The notes beneath the pieces are model-generated. The model made no database searches and was not told the origin of the DNA. It was given only the letters and a program-made list of their open reading frames with translations. Below, piece after piece: positions 1 to 8,431 of a stretch of DNA of 64,000 nt. Each line of letters starts with the position of its first letter. The first letter of the stretch is position 1. The position numbers and the translations under genes are program-made. The DNA is from Bacteroidales bacterium. GTDB lineage: Bacteria; Bacteroidota; Bacteroidia; Bacteroidales; Lentimicrobiaceae. Location: positions 57,971-121,970 of the forward strand of contig JAEUTG010000058.1 in assembly GCA_016788045.1 (NCBI GenBank). The letters are read 5' to 3'.

Positions 1-1
1 T

Positions 2-217
2 GCTGACGGATCAGGCATTGAGAACCTGACCAGGGATCCTCTTGAGGATTATTCACCATCCTGGTCCCCGGATGGGAAGTGGATAGCCTATACCAGTGGC
101 GAAAACAGTATCTATCATGTGTGGGTTATCAATATTCTGACCCGGGAGAAAATCCGGCTGACCAACCTCCCGCGACGCAATGAGACCCCTTTCTGGAGGC
201 CTGAGCCGCGGGGTTAA
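2..217 (+). CDS. TolB-like PD40 beta-propeller protein, C-terminal fragment
   Basis: The window opens inside an open frame whose last 71 codons are visible, ending with TAA at 215-217. The residues SPSWSPDGKWIAYTS form a typical PD40/TolB propeller blade, and a weaker continuation (HVWVINILTREKIRLTN) follows. Such blades occur in TolB, in Bacteroidota OmpA-type proteins and in S9 peptidases; which of these this is cannot be told because the N-terminus lies outside the window. No type IX sorting domain follows, so the protein is not an obvious T9SS cargo. Confidence 0.7.
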   Translation, partial: ADGSGIENLTRDPLEDYSPSWSPDGKWIAYTSGENSIYHVWVINILTREKIRLTNLPRRNETPFWRPEPRG

Positions 218-236
218 GAGGTGTGTTTCATCCGTT

Positions 237-690
237 TTATAATCTCAAGCGCTCGGTAACATGCTTTTCGGTGTTCAGTTGCGATTTAAAGGTGTGCACC
301 AGTATTCCCTGAGGGTTAAAAACATAGGTCACCCATGCCGGGTATAAGCCCCAGCATGTCAGCCGGAACCCCGAAAAGCTTTCTGACTTTGTTGCTGGTG
401 TCTGAAAGCAGTGAGAACGAAAGATGGTGTATGTTTTTTAAATTCCTGAGAGAGCAGGCTTAACCGGCGCTGATGCCGGTATCCCGTGTTCCTGCATCGG
501 TGAAATCCTGATAGTGATCCCTTAAGTTAGAAGCCTCACAGGTACTTCCGTGCTTTTCGTCGTTCGGGCAGAGATGACTCCCAGAGATGAGCCGGTAAGT
601 TCAGCGTTCTGGATGATGACATTGTTTTAATCAGGCAGGCTGAGTTCCGGCAGTTTATCAATCACCTGAAGTGTTGGTTGTAAGGATTTG
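237..690 (-). pseudogene. Decayed peroxiredoxin (Bcp/AhpC-TSA family)
   Basis: Minus-strand translation in shifting frames recovers almost a whole thiol peroxidase of the Bcp/PrxQ type. In order it gives DKLPELSLPD near 655-625, a stop, AELTG, CEASNLRDHYQDFTDAG near 540-495, a stop, FSLLSD near 415, then KLFGVPADMLGLIPG near 390-345. A frameshift follows, then VTYVFNPQGILVHTFKSQLN, and the native stop is at 237-239. At least two in-frame stops and one or more frameshifts are visible, and the second Cys of the active-site region reads Ser. The gene is dead but recognisable, so inactivation is probably fairly recent. It fills what would otherwise be an empty 600-bp gap. Confidence 0.8.
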
Positions 691-813
691 ATGTAAATGA
701 GCTTAATGAACACCGGCAGGGATTTTTTGTTTAGCTAAGTGACAGGAGGTGCCTGATCTCACTTTTTTCCCACAAAATCAAATCTGTTTTTATATCCAAG
801 CTGGCCTGAACCT

Positions 814-2337
814 ATGACCAACCTGAAACCCTCATTGTTTTCACGATTTTTGAATCTGGTGGAAAAGGGTGGCAATGCGCTGCCCAACCCTGCAACCTTG
901 TTTGCACTTTTTGCCCTGGCTGTATTGCTGATTTCATGGCTTGGGAGCCTGCTTGGCTGGCAGGCAGTCCATCCGGCAACTCAGGAAGTGCTAAAGGTTA
1001 ATAACCTGCTCTCGGCCGAAGGCTTCAGGAGGATAGTGCTTGAGATGGTAACCAATTATACCGGTTTTGCACCCCTGGGCATTGTAATGGTTGCACTGCT
1101 CGGAATCGGTATTGCAGAGAGCAGTGGACTCGTGGGTGCTGCCATCCGGTTGCTTGTGCTTAAATCGCCGCGGCGTCTGCTTACATTTGTTATAGTGTTT
1201 GCCGGAATTCTTTCCAATGCCGCCAGCGACCTCGGGTACGTGTTGCTTATTCCGATGGCAGGGGTTATTTTTCATTCGGTCGGCAGACATCCGGTAGCTG
1301 GAATGGCGGCAGCCTTTGCCGGTGTGTCAGGAGGTTTCAGTGCGAATCTGTTTATAGGAACCATCGACCCCCTGCTTGCCGGGCTTTCAACTGAAGCTGC
1401 CCGGATTCTGGATCCGGGATATTATGTGATGCCCACTGCCAATTATTATTTTATGGCTGTGTCAACGATCGTAATCTCACTTTCCGGGACATGGGTAACT
1501 GAACGAATTGTTACGCCCCGTCTTGGTGCTTACACCGGAGATGTTAAACCAGAGCCGATCGAAAAGCTCAATCATACGGAGAGAAAGGGCCTCCTCTGGG
1601 TTGCCATTACGGCCTTTGTATGGTTTGGTATTTTTGCTGCTGGCCTCATTCCCGATCACGGATTTTTGCGCGGGGATGACAACACCATCCTGCATTCACC
1701 ACTGATAAAGGGTTTCATTGCTTTTTTATTCTTTATGGCCTCCAGTTTTGGAATTGTTTACGGTTTCGTTACAGGTAGATTCAAAAGTGATAACGATGTC
1801 ATTAAAGGAATGAGTGAAAGCTTTAAAACACTGGCTTCTTTCCTTGTGCTGGTATTCTTTGCTGCACAGTTTGTGGCCTATTTTAAATGGAGTAACCTCG
1901 GGCTGGTGCTGGCGGTGAAAGGAGCATCCCTGCTTCAGGAAGCGGATCTGAGCCTGGTCGCGTTGATCATATTGTTTATTCTTCTTACCGGTTTTATCAA
2001 CCTTTTCATGGGAAGTGCTTCGGCAAAGTGGGCCATCATGGGTCCGGTCTTTATTCCTATGTTTATGTTGCTGGGTTATTCACCCGAACTATCCCAGGCA
2101 ATTTTCAGGGTGGGGGATTCGGTTACCAACATCATCAGTCCTATGATGAGCTTTTTCGCTCTCATCATCGTCTTTTTTGCAAAATACCAGAAAAACACCG
2201 GGCTTGGGACGCTGATTTCAACCATGCTACCTTATACGCTGGTATTTACAGTATTCTGGACTTTACTGCTCGTTGTCTGGGCTGTACTTGATCTGCCATT
2301 GGGACCTGAAGCCCCGGTGCATTACCTGAAGCCCTGA
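814..2337 (+). CDS. AbgT-family transporter
   Basis: This is a 507-aa polytopic inner-membrane protein of the AbgT family. The founding member imports p-aminobenzoyl-glutamate, and others have been reported to export sulfonamide-like antimetabolites. The N-terminus (FLNLVEKGGNALPNPATLF) is the conserved family opening. About ten hydrophobic segments follow, with conserved stretches SNAASDLGYVLLIPMAG, GGFSANLF and, near the C-terminus, GSASAKWAIMGPVF and GDSVTNIISPMM. Length matches the family norm. It stands alone between a dead peroxiredoxin gene and a convergent gene, with two terminator-like hairpins downstream. Substrate cannot be read from sequence; folate-precursor uptake or drug efflux are both possible. 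Confidence 0.9.
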   Translation: MTNLKPSLFSRFLNLVEKGGNALPNPATLFALFALAVLLISWLGSLLGWQAVHPATQEVLKVNNLLSAEGFRRIVLEMVTNYTGFAPLGIVMVALLGIGIAESSGLVGAAIRLLVLKSPRRLLTFVIVFAGILSNAASDLGYVLLIPMAGVIFHSVGRHPVAGMAAAFAGVSGGFSANLFIGTIDPLLAGLSTEAARILDPGYYVMPTANYYFMAVSTIVISLSGTWVTERIVTPRLGAYTGDVKPEPIEKLNHTERKGLLWVAITAFVWFGIFAAGLIPDHGFLRGDDNTILHSPLIKGFIAFLFFMASSFGIVYGFVTGRFKSDNDVIKGMSESFKTLASFLVLVFFAAQFVAYFKWSNLGLVLAVKGASLLQEADLSLVALIILFILLTGFINLFMGSASAKWAIMGPVFIPMFMLLGYSPELSQAIFRVGDSVTNIISPMMSFFALIIVFFAKYQKNTGLGTLISTMLPYTLVFTVFWTLLLVVWAVLDLPLGPEAPVHYLKP

Positions 2338-2435
2338 TTGAGAGGTTCATTGTTTTGCCTAAACCGGAGAACTCTTACACAGGTTGTATTGCCTGAAATG
2401 ACACTTACCGGATGCCCGGTTAATGGAAGAAAGAG

Positions 2436-2465
2436 CGCTGTCAGGGATTGAACTTCCTGACAGCG
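2436..2465 (+). terminator. Hairpin downstream of abgT-like gene
   Basis: Perfect 10-bp inverted repeat CGCTGTCAGG / CCTGACAGCG with a 10-nt loop, about 100 bp after the transporter stop. Only a weak T-tract follows (ATCTTTGATA), so on its own it is a poor intrinsic terminator. It lies 43 bp before a better one. Confidence 0.5.
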
Positions 2466-2507
2466 ATCTTTGATACAGTGAGAACTTGTTCAAAACCTCA
2501 GCAATGC

Positions 2508-2532
2508 CCGCGATCGTTGCGCGGTTTTTTTT
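2508..2532 (+). terminator. Rho-independent terminator
   Basis: GC-rich 5-bp stem CCGCG / CGCGG with a 7-nt loop, followed directly by eight T residues on the plus strand. It ends transcription from the AbgT-like gene just before the convergent minus-strand gene. Confidence 0.7.
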
Positions 2533-2555
2533 CAGCAATGCAACAGAAATGAATG

Positions 2556-3737
2556 TTATTTCGCAAGGCGGGGCTTTTTTGCAACATTAAACCCAATGGT
2601 AATCCCGGCAATCGAACCTGATTTTCTGGGCGAAATATAAAGGTTTACCGGAAGGTTCAGATAGCCCGACCTAAAGGTTTTGCCTACCGCGAAGATCATC
2701 CCGGTAGTGACTTCAATCTCACCGCGGCTGTCAAGTTCTCTGATCACTTCATAGTTCTCTGAAGGCGGGGCTCCCAATTGCCAGTTGTTCTGATCATCAT
2801 AGTATCCTTCTGCCATCTGCACAAACCTGAGGTTGGGTCCCAGCCCGAATTCAAGGCCTGATTTGTTGAACCGGAAGCCAAGCAGTCCGGTCAAGGTCGG
2901 GACCACATATCCGCTTTCCAGACTGTTGATGCCGGGAATCAGTTCAAACAGTGCCTGAAAGTCTCCGGAACTCAGGTATTGCTTTTCGAACTGATAGCCA
3001 ATCATACTGCTTACCGGATACATGTTAAAACCGCCTTCACTGGTTGGTGCGCCCATTCTGTCAGCAGCCGGGCCCCAGGTAATGTTTGCCCCCACGCGCG
3101 GACCGCTGAGCTTGAGCGTGGTTTTGCTGCTGGTTATGGGTTGGTCATAATTAACGAGCAGATCGAGGATCATTTTATCGTTTCCGATTCCCAGAATATT
3201 GTTCAGCGAAAGCCGTATCATGGTCTGCAGCTGATCCTGCTGGTTAATGTATTCCATAACACTGGTTTTCTCAATCGAAGCCGAAGCCACATCGATCAAT
3301 CTTAAAATTACGATCAGCTTATCGCCGAACTTTTCAATACTTCCGCTGAGCATTTTATCTGCCTTCAGCAATTTTCCTGTTTCAACCAGACTGTTTTTGC
3401 CGAAACTCATCTGAGGATCGATCTGATTTTTTTTAACCAGGTCAGCAACATCATACCGGTCAAGTACCTCATAAACACTGGCCTTCTCCAGTTCAAGCTG
3501 TACCATGCTGGTGATGGTTTTTGAATCAAACAGCAGATCTTTGGTGTCCATGCTGATAACCGCTATGCTGGCTTTTGGCTGAGCATGCGATTCCCGGGTG
3601 CTTAACAGCATTACGAACAGAAACATCAGGGTTGACTTCTTCAATAATGGAACACCCCGGTAGCTTAACCATAGAGCTGTGTAACGGAATCCGGACAACG
3701 ACTGATCATTCGCCTGAGTAAAGTAAGATGTTTTCAT
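2556..3737 (-). CDS. Secreted protein with CsgG/TolB-like N-terminal domain
   Basis: A 393-aa protein read from the ATG at 3737. A hydrophobic segment (TLMFLFVMLLSTRESHA, about residues 36-52) is a plausible signal sequence but lies unusually far in. A TTG start at the Leu before KKSTL would place it normally. After cleavage the chain begins PKASIAVISMDTK, followed by SMVQLELEKASVYEVLDRYDV. This matches the nucleotide-binding-like alpha/beta fold shared by CsgG, FlgO and TolB-type proteins. The C-terminal half is beta-rich with alternating hydrophobics (GYVVPTLTGLLGFRF, YLNLPVNLYISP), as in outer-membrane or periplasmic beta proteins. Function is unknown; a role in envelope assembly is inference only. 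It is divergent from the HTH regulator gene and may share its operator region. Confidence 0.7.
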   Translation of the reverse strand: MKTSYFTQANDQSLSGFRYTALWLSYRGVPLLKKSTLMFLFVMLLSTRESHAQPKASIAVISMDTKDLLFDSKTITSMVQLELEKASVYEVLDRYDVADLVKKNQIDPQMSFGKNSLVETGKLLKADKMLSGSIEKFGDKLIVILRLIDVASASIEKTSVMEYINQQDQLQTMIRLSLNNILGIGNDKMILDLLVNYDQPITSSKTTLKLSGPRVGANITWGPAADRMGAPTSEGGFNMYPVSSMIGYQFEKQYLSSGDFQALFELIPGINSLESGYVVPTLTGLLGFRFNKSGLEFGLGPNLRFVQMAEGYYDDQNNWQLGAPPSENYEVIRELDSRGEIEVTTGMIFAVGKTFRSGYLNLPVNLYISPRKSGSIAGITIGFNVAKKPRLAK

Positions 3738-3872
3738 CGGTTCTGTATTTTTGGTTTATGAGACAAAATTACCGGCCGGCCCTTCGATGGCAAAACGGTT
3801 TGGCAGACAAGCCTGAAGGTTGTTTGCATTAAAAATAAAAAGCCTGGTATGTCCTGTTGATAATTGGATAGA

Positions 3873-3919
3873 ATTGCATAATTTGCAATCGAATTATCTT
3901 TAAGTTGCATTTTTTGCAA
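3873..3919. promoter_or_regulatory. Paired dyad operator TTGCA-N5-TGCAA
   Basis: Two perfect inverted repeats of the same type: ATTGCA-N5-TGCAAT at 3873-3889 and TTGCA-N5-TGCAA at 3905-3919. Their centres are 31 bp apart, close to three helical turns, so two bound dimers would sit on one face of the DNA. They lie immediately upstream of an HTH regulator gene and between divergent genes, the classic place for an autoregulatory operator. Confidence 0.65.
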
Positions 3920-3967
3920 AAGAAAGAACATACGTTGCCATTCATGTACAAAAGAAATTTTTCGCTT

Positions 3968-4981
3968 ATGATGACACCTATAGAAAAACAGGCCCAGTTT
4001 CTGAAGAAAATAGATGATTTATTGCCCGGAAACACAACACTGGTAGCTGAATTGTCGGATGTGCTGAGAATCAGTTCCGATAGTGCTTATCGCAGGATGA
4101 GGGGTGAAACACTGCTGGTAATCGATGAGATACTGCTGTTGTGTAACCATTTTAATGTTTCTTTTGATTCATTGAATCCGGCGCATGAGGGCGTGGTTTC
4201 TTTCCGGTATTCGAAAATGGAACCTACGCGTGATAGTCTGATCAATTACCTCACCGGCTTACTGAAGGATATTGAGATCATCGGCAGGGCAGCTTCACCA
4301 AGGATTACCTATGCCTGTGAAGACATTCCGGTTTTTCATCATTACCGGAATCCTGTAATGGCCAGGTTTAAGCTCTTTTACTGGATGCAGGCAATACTCA
4401 ACATTCCGGAAATGGAAAGCAGCCTGTTCAGTAGTGATGGAACCGATGAGGAATTGGGCAACATCGTTCGCAGGATTTACGAAGAGTATGCCGCGATTCC
4501 GTCAGTAGAAGTCTGGACAGAAACCACCATACAAAGCACAGCAAAGCAGGTGGAATTTTTCTGGGAAGCCGGAAAATTTGCTTCCAAAGCCGATGCCCTG
4601 GCTGTTTGCAGCAGTTTCAGGGAAGAGATTGCAGGAATACAGAAGCAGGCAGAGAGAAGCACGAAATTGTCTGACACTAAAGCCGGAAATACTGGTGAAG
4701 CAGTGAATTATCAGCTTTATTACAGTGATATCGAAATAACAAACAACAGTGTACTGATTGAGGTTGGTAACCTCAGCAGTGTTTACCTGGGGCATTTCTC
4801 TTTCAGCACCATGTCGACGACCAGCGATACGTATTGTCATGAAACCCGTAAATGGTTTGATACCATCATCCGTAAAGCCACCCTGATCAGCGGGATGTCG
4901 GAGAAGCTCAGATATCAGGTATTCCGGAAGTTTTTTAATCAGATAGATGCATTGGAGCAAAAGATAAGTAACGGAGCATAA
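3968..4981 (+). CDS. Helix-turn-helix transcriptional regulator
   Basis: About 337 aa from the tandem ATG codons at 3968/3971. The frame is open back to a TTG at 3905 and an ATG at 3944, but 3905 lies inside the operator, so the later starts are preferred. Residues about 24-68 (LVAELSDVLRISSDSAYRRMRGE, shown here in two parts: LVAELSDVLRIS and SDSAYRRMRGE) form a Cro/BetR-like HTH. The remaining about 260 residues are largely helical with no motif I recognise, and would be a sensor or dimerisation part. This architecture is common in Bacteroidota as an orphan regulator. The paired dyads just upstream suggest autoregulation. An ECF sigma gene starts 97 bp downstream on the same strand and may be in the same transcription unit. 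Confidence 0.8.
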   Translation: MMTPIEKQAQFLKKIDDLLPGNTTLVAELSDVLRISSDSAYRRMRGETLLVIDEILLLCNHFNVSFDSLNPAHEGVVSFRYSKMEPTRDSLINYLTGLLKDIEIIGRAASPRITYACEDIPVFHHYRNPVMARFKLFYWMQAILNIPEMESSLFSSDGTDEELGNIVRRIYEEYAAIPSVEVWTETTIQSTAKQVEFFWEAGKFASKADALAVCSSFREEIAGIQKQAERSTKLSDTKAGNTGEAVNYQLYYSDIEITNNSVLIEVGNLSSVYLGHFSFSTMSTTSDTYCHETRKWFDTIIRKATLISGMSEKLRYQVFRKFFNQIDALEQKISNGA

Positions 4982-5077
4982 CCGCAGCCAGCCTGACTCA
5001 GCCGCTTCTGAAAGGAAGCAGAAAAAAATGTAACATTCCGGTCTCACGACTATCCAATAGCCAGAACAGTTCAGAAA

Positions 5078-5596
5078 ATGAAAGTCAGAGAAGAACAATT
5101 CAGGGAAATCGTCGGAGAACATCAGGAACGTGTCTGGAATATCTGCCGGCACTATGCACGAACCACCGATGATGCAAGAGACCTTCAACAGGATGTATTC
5201 GTGAATGTCTGGCGTAGTCTTGAAACTTTCAGGGGAGAGTCGCAGCTGAGCACCTGGATCTACAGAATCGCTGTAAATACCTGCCTCAGCTACATACTGA
5301 AAGAAAAGCGCCGTTCAGTATTCAATCTGTCGCTGGATTCCCACAATATTTCTTCCCTGATGCAGGAAGAGGGGATGCAGGAAAAAATTGAAACGGAGCG
5401 CAAACTCAACCTTCTTCACGATGCCATCAATCGTCTGACTGTGATTGATAAGCTGCTGATTTCCCTCGCCATAGAAAAGGTCAGTTCAAAGGAGATGGCT
5501 GAAATCATCGGGATAACAGAACCCAACGTGCGCACAAAACTTCACCGTATCAGGGAAGAACTACGCCACATGCTGAAAGGAGGCTACAATGAATGA
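5078..5596 (+). CDS. ECF-family RNA polymerase sigma factor
   Basis: A 172-aa sigma-70 factor of the ECF group. Region 2 is clear (ARDLQQDVFVNVWRSLETF, then STWIYRIAVNTCLSYI, about residues 30-75). Region 4 is at about 115-165 (SSKEMAEIIGITEPNVRTKL followed by HRIREELRHML). There is no 1.1 or 3.0 region, as expected for ECF factors. Its stop overlaps the start of the following membrane-protein gene by 8 bp, so the two are almost certainly translationally coupled. ECF genes usually sit next to an anti-sigma gene, which makes the downstream product the candidate partner. Confidence 0.93.
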   Translation: MKVREEQFREIVGEHQERVWNICRHYARTTDDARDLQQDVFVNVWRSLETFRGESQLSTWIYRIAVNTCLSYILKEKRRSVFNLSLDSHNISSLMQEEGMQEKIETERKLNLLHDAINRLTVIDKLLISLAIEKVSSKEMAEIIGITEPNVRTKLHRIREELRHMLKGGYNE

Positions 5597-6164
5597 ATCT
5601 TTTAAAAACAACCAGGACAGGATACAAGTGAATGTGGATGATTTGATCAACCGTACGAAGGCTGAAGATCAGAAAGGAAGTAAAACCCTGAGGTCAGTGT
5701 ATATTCTGTACGTTGTCTTATCGGTTTTCTACACCTTGCTGTTTGTTGCCAATCCCGACCCGGATCTGACCAGATACGACCGCATTGCCGGATTGTTGTA
5801 TGTGCTGGCATTTACTGCCGGAGCCCTGTTTTTCAGAAAGGAATTCAGAATGCTAAATCGCATGGATTATACTTTACCATTGATTACCCTGATCAGGGGA
5901 GCAGAAGTCAGATACCGTTTCTTTGGCTATAAATGGTGGTATCTGCTTTTCATCGTCACCTTGATTGGAGCAGGCTTGTCTTTCTCATTCAGAAATCCTG
6001 CACGTCTTACCATATTTTCAGAGACTGAGAAACTGTTTTTCGTTCAGGCAGTTTACTGGAGTGTAATATTTCTGTCAGCGCTTCTTGGTTATTTCCACTG
6101 GAAAAAGCGCTCCTACCCGGTATGGCGTGATGCAAAAAAACTGCTCGAAGAACTGGAAGGCTGA
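5589..6164 (+). CDS. Four-TM membrane protein, candidate anti-sigma partner
   Basis: A 191-aa protein with a soluble, charged N-terminus (about residues 1-33: DRIQVNVDDLINRTKAED) and four hydrophobic segments at about 36-54, 66-81, 115-133 and 150-166. It ends in a charged tail (AKKLLEELEG). It overlaps the ECF sigma gene by 8 bp. No zinc-binding HxxxCxxC anti-sigma motif is present and I do not recognise the family. Its position and the cytosolic N-terminal helix suggest it could tether or inhibit the sigma factor at the membrane, but that is inferred from context. A strong terminator follows 45 bp after the stop, closing the unit. Confidence 0.75.
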   Translation: MNESFKNNQDRIQVNVDDLINRTKAEDQKGSKTLRSVYILYVVLSVFYTLLFVANPDPDLTRYDRIAGLLYVLAFTAGALFFRKEFRMLNRMDYTLPLITLIRGAEVRYRFFGYKWWYLLFIVTLIGAGLSFSFRNPARLTIFSETEKLFFVQAVYWSVIFLSALLGYFHWKKRSYPVWRDAKKLLEELEG

Positions 6165-6208
6165 TACAGCGAAAGCCGGATAACAATGTTATTTACCTTG
6201 CTGAATTC

Positions 6209-6243
6209 AAAAACACCGGAATTGTTGAGATTCCGGTGTTTTT
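6209..6243. terminator. Rho-independent terminator (strong)
   Basis: Perfect 14-bp inverted repeat AAAAACACCGGAAT / ATTCCGGTGTTTTT with a 7-nt loop. A-tract and T-tract flank the GC core, so it can work in both directions. It closes the HTH-sigma-membrane protein unit. Confidence 0.85.
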
Positions 6244-6320
6244 GTTGCTATTCCTTCATCAATCTGTCAGATTGAATCATTACTGTCCGGTTAACTTTGG
6301 AATTACCTGTGAGATTGCCT

Positions 6321-6363
6321 TCGGCGAGTCTGCCTGATTGCTTCAGGCAGACTGGTTCACCGA
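6321..6363. repeat. Small palindrome with GTCTGCCTGA core
   Basis: An 11-bp perfect stem AGTCTGCCTGA / TCAGGCAGACT with a 5-nt loop, extended by TCGG / CCGA outside. The CCTGTCTGC / GCAGGCAGG theme recurs in the foldback elements at 6501 and 23211 and in the repeats at 35.0-36.6 kb, so this is probably a short member of the same intergenic family. Confidence 0.6.
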
Positions 6364-6500
6364 AAATAATATCATAATTTTTCCGGACAACACTGTTTTA
6401 AAATCATTGTTGTCCGGGAAAAATAATTAGATTCCTTTGAACTCATTGATAATACTGGATTACAGCCATTATTCAAAACAGGTACCTTACTTTCTTTTTT

Positions 6501-6639
6501 TTGACACCAACACACGAAATCACCAACCTGTCTGCTTGACGCAGTCAGGCAGGAAATCATAACTTATTTATCTGATTTAAAACGATTCCTGCCTGTATGC
6601 TCAGGCAGACAGGTTGGTGGCTTGGGGTTTTGGTGTCAA
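6501..6639. repeat. Foldback (MITE-like) intergenic element, copy A
   Basis: Long imperfect palindrome. The outer arms are TTGACACCAA (6501-6510) and TTGGTGTCAA (6630-6639). Inner arms CACCAACCTGTCTGC (6521-6535) and GCAGACAGGTTGGTG (6605-6619) pair perfectly, and CAGGCAGG pairs with CCTGCCTG further in. T-runs flank both ends. The left half is nearly identical to the element at 23211-23335. No coding capacity. Together with the palindrome at 6321 it fills the 640-bp gap between 6165 and 6808. Confidence 0.75.
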
Positions 6640-6850
6640 GTTTTTTTACTTTAACCGGACAATAATGTTTTAAAATTTAAACTCAAAAAAGCTTCACCGA
6701 CTGTTCCGAACCCTGTTCAGAAGGTTTCAGTTGTTAAAATTCTGTTAAACAATGCCCGGTTTTCAACAATGACGGTATTCCCGGGTTAACTGATCATCAT
6801 TTTCCGGAATGCAGCCCAGTAACCGAGATCATTATTTCAAAAAATCCTTT

Positions 6851-8371
6851 ATGACCCGATTCTTTACTCCATTCGTTTTTTTAGCTTTTCCCCTGTTCTT
6901 CTTTTTAAACAATCATTGCTCGGCACAGGTTCCTGACAGCGGGTTTGGAGAGAATGGAAGCGCATTTACCGGTTTTGGCAACTTCGGCAGTTTCTGTATG
7001 GCTTCGGCTTTGCATACCGATGGTAAAATAGTTGCTGCAGGATACAATGGCAATTCAACCAACGCGGTGCTGGTGGCACAATACAACAGCGATGGTTCTC
7101 CGGATGCTGATTTTAATGGAACCGGAATGCTTCAGTTCAGTTTTGGTTTTACCTATGAAGAGGGCCTGGCGGTTGCAACCACTGCTGAAGGCAGAACAGT
7201 TGTCGGTGGCATTTCATTCGGAGATGCCGCATTCGCTATGTTGAACCCGGATGGCTCTTTTTATCAATCCTTTAACTCCGGAGGTAAGTTGCGCATTTCA
7301 TTTGGTTCGGGCAACGGTTCGAGGATAGAAAAACTCAGGGTGTTGCCGGATGGGAAAATTCTTGCTGCCGGTAGGGCTTATAACGGAAATGATTTTGACT
7401 TCATGGCATTAAAGGTTGATCAGTTTGGCATTCTGGATCCGGATTTTGGTACGGATGGTAAAGTTGTTGTAAATGTCGGCGGATATGCTGATTATGGATA
7501 TGATTTTGATATTCAATCTGATGGTAGCATTGTTATTGGTGGGTTCAGCATGAATGCACAATCGGAAAGCAGTTTTACAGCCATCCGTTTAAATTCAGAC
7601 GGGAGCAGGGACAATTCCTTCGGACAGAATGGCCGCTTTCTGCTGTCTTTGGGCTCACTTCACAATGAAATTGATGCGGTTAAAGTCCAGGATGATGACA
7701 AAATATTGCTTGCCGGAAGAACCGATTTCAATTCAATAATCATTCGCCTTACTTCCAATGGTTTGCCTGACAATACCTTTGGTAGTTCAGGTTATACCAT
7801 AACCGACATCGCCGGTTCAGATGACCGGTATTATGATGTGGCTTTGCAGCCTGATGGACGCATTCTGGCGGCAGGCTGGGTTTTTACGGAATTCGGATTG
7901 ACAGAGCATGTTGTAATAAGATATACCGAGACAGGAAGTGTTGACAATTCATTCAATGGGAACGGAAAGTATATCGTGTCTCTGGGGGCAGGTGGCAGCT
8001 GGGCCAATCAATTGATGATACAACCTGATGGTATGTTGCTGATTGGCGGGCAGGCATCATTGGTTTTGCAGGGTTACGCACATTTCGCTTTGCACCGGCT
8101 TGCGGGTGTTACTACCGGAACAGAAACAAAGCTCATCCCGGAAATCAAGGCATTCCCCAATCCTGCGACCGATGTTATTTTTGTGGATTTGTCAGGTTAT
8201 CAGGGTCAGGCATTGGCCAGCGTATTCGATCCGTCTGGCAGGCTGTGTAAAGTTCTGCCAGTTGATCAGCAGACCGGATCTATTGATGTGAAAGCATTCA
8301 GGCCCGGATTGTATTTTGTAAAAATAGCCTCCGGAGACCATTCCGGAGTGGTGAAACTCATTCGCTTATAG
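6851..8371 (+). CDS. Delta-60 repeat (DUF5122) beta-propeller protein, T9SS cargo
   Basis: About 506 aa from the ATG at 6851, which puts the signal peptide (MTRFFTPFVFLAF... ending HCSAQ) at the N-terminus; the ATG at 6809 would add 14 unnecessary residues. The body has about seven repeats of the form DxxFGxxG ... VAxQxDGKIxxAG, for example PDSGFGENG, DPDFGTDGK and LQPDGRILAAGW, typical of the delta-60/DUF5122 propeller. The C-terminal about 80 residues (AFPNPATDVIFVDLSG ... PGLYFVKIASGD ... KLIRL) form a type A T9SS sorting domain, so the protein is exported and anchored or released at the cell surface. Ligand unknown. A terminator follows. Confidence 0.9.
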   Translation: MTRFFTPFVFLAFPLFFFLNNHCSAQVPDSGFGENGSAFTGFGNFGSFCMASALHTDGKIVAAGYNGNSTNAVLVAQYNSDGSPDADFNGTGMLQFSFGFTYEEGLAVATTAEGRTVVGGISFGDAAFAMLNPDGSFYQSFNSGGKLRISFGSGNGSRIEKLRVLPDGKILAAGRAYNGNDFDFMALKVDQFGILDPDFGTDGKVVVNVGGYADYGYDFDIQSDGSIVIGGFSMNAQSESSFTAIRLNSDGSRDNSFGQNGRFLLSLGSLHNEIDAVKVQDDDKILLAGRTDFNSIIIRLTSNGLPDNTFGSSGYTITDIAGSDDRYYDVALQPDGRILAAGWVFTEFGLTEHVVIRYTETGSVDNSFNGNGKYIVSLGAGGSWANQLMIQPDGMLLIGGQASLVLQGYAHFALHRLAGVTTGTETKLIPEIKAFPNPATDVIFVDLSGYQGQALASVFDPSGRLCKVLPVDQQTGSIDVKAFRPGLYFVKIASGDHSGVVKLIRL

Positions 8372-8394
8372 ATAATCATTGATACACGGGGGGG

Positions 8395-8431
8395 GGCTGC
8401 CTTCGCAATCATGCGGGGGCAGCCATTTTTT
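8395..8431 (+). terminator. Rho-independent terminator
   Basis: GGCTGCC (8395-8401) pairs with GGCAGCC (8418-8424), followed by ATTTTTT. It is preceded by a run of nine G. It ends the delta-60 repeat gene and overlaps the stop codon of the convergent oxidoreductase gene. Confidence 0.75.

Noticed and set aside
4502..5188. 228-codon minus-strand open frame opposite the HTH regulator and sigma genes
   Set aside because: Composition and residues (Cys/Leu/Phe-rich) are those of an antisense shadow; the plus-strand genes have clear family motifs.
6501..6639. Foldback element considered as an insertion sequence
   Set aside because: Only about 140 bp with no transposase frame; at most a non-autonomous element.
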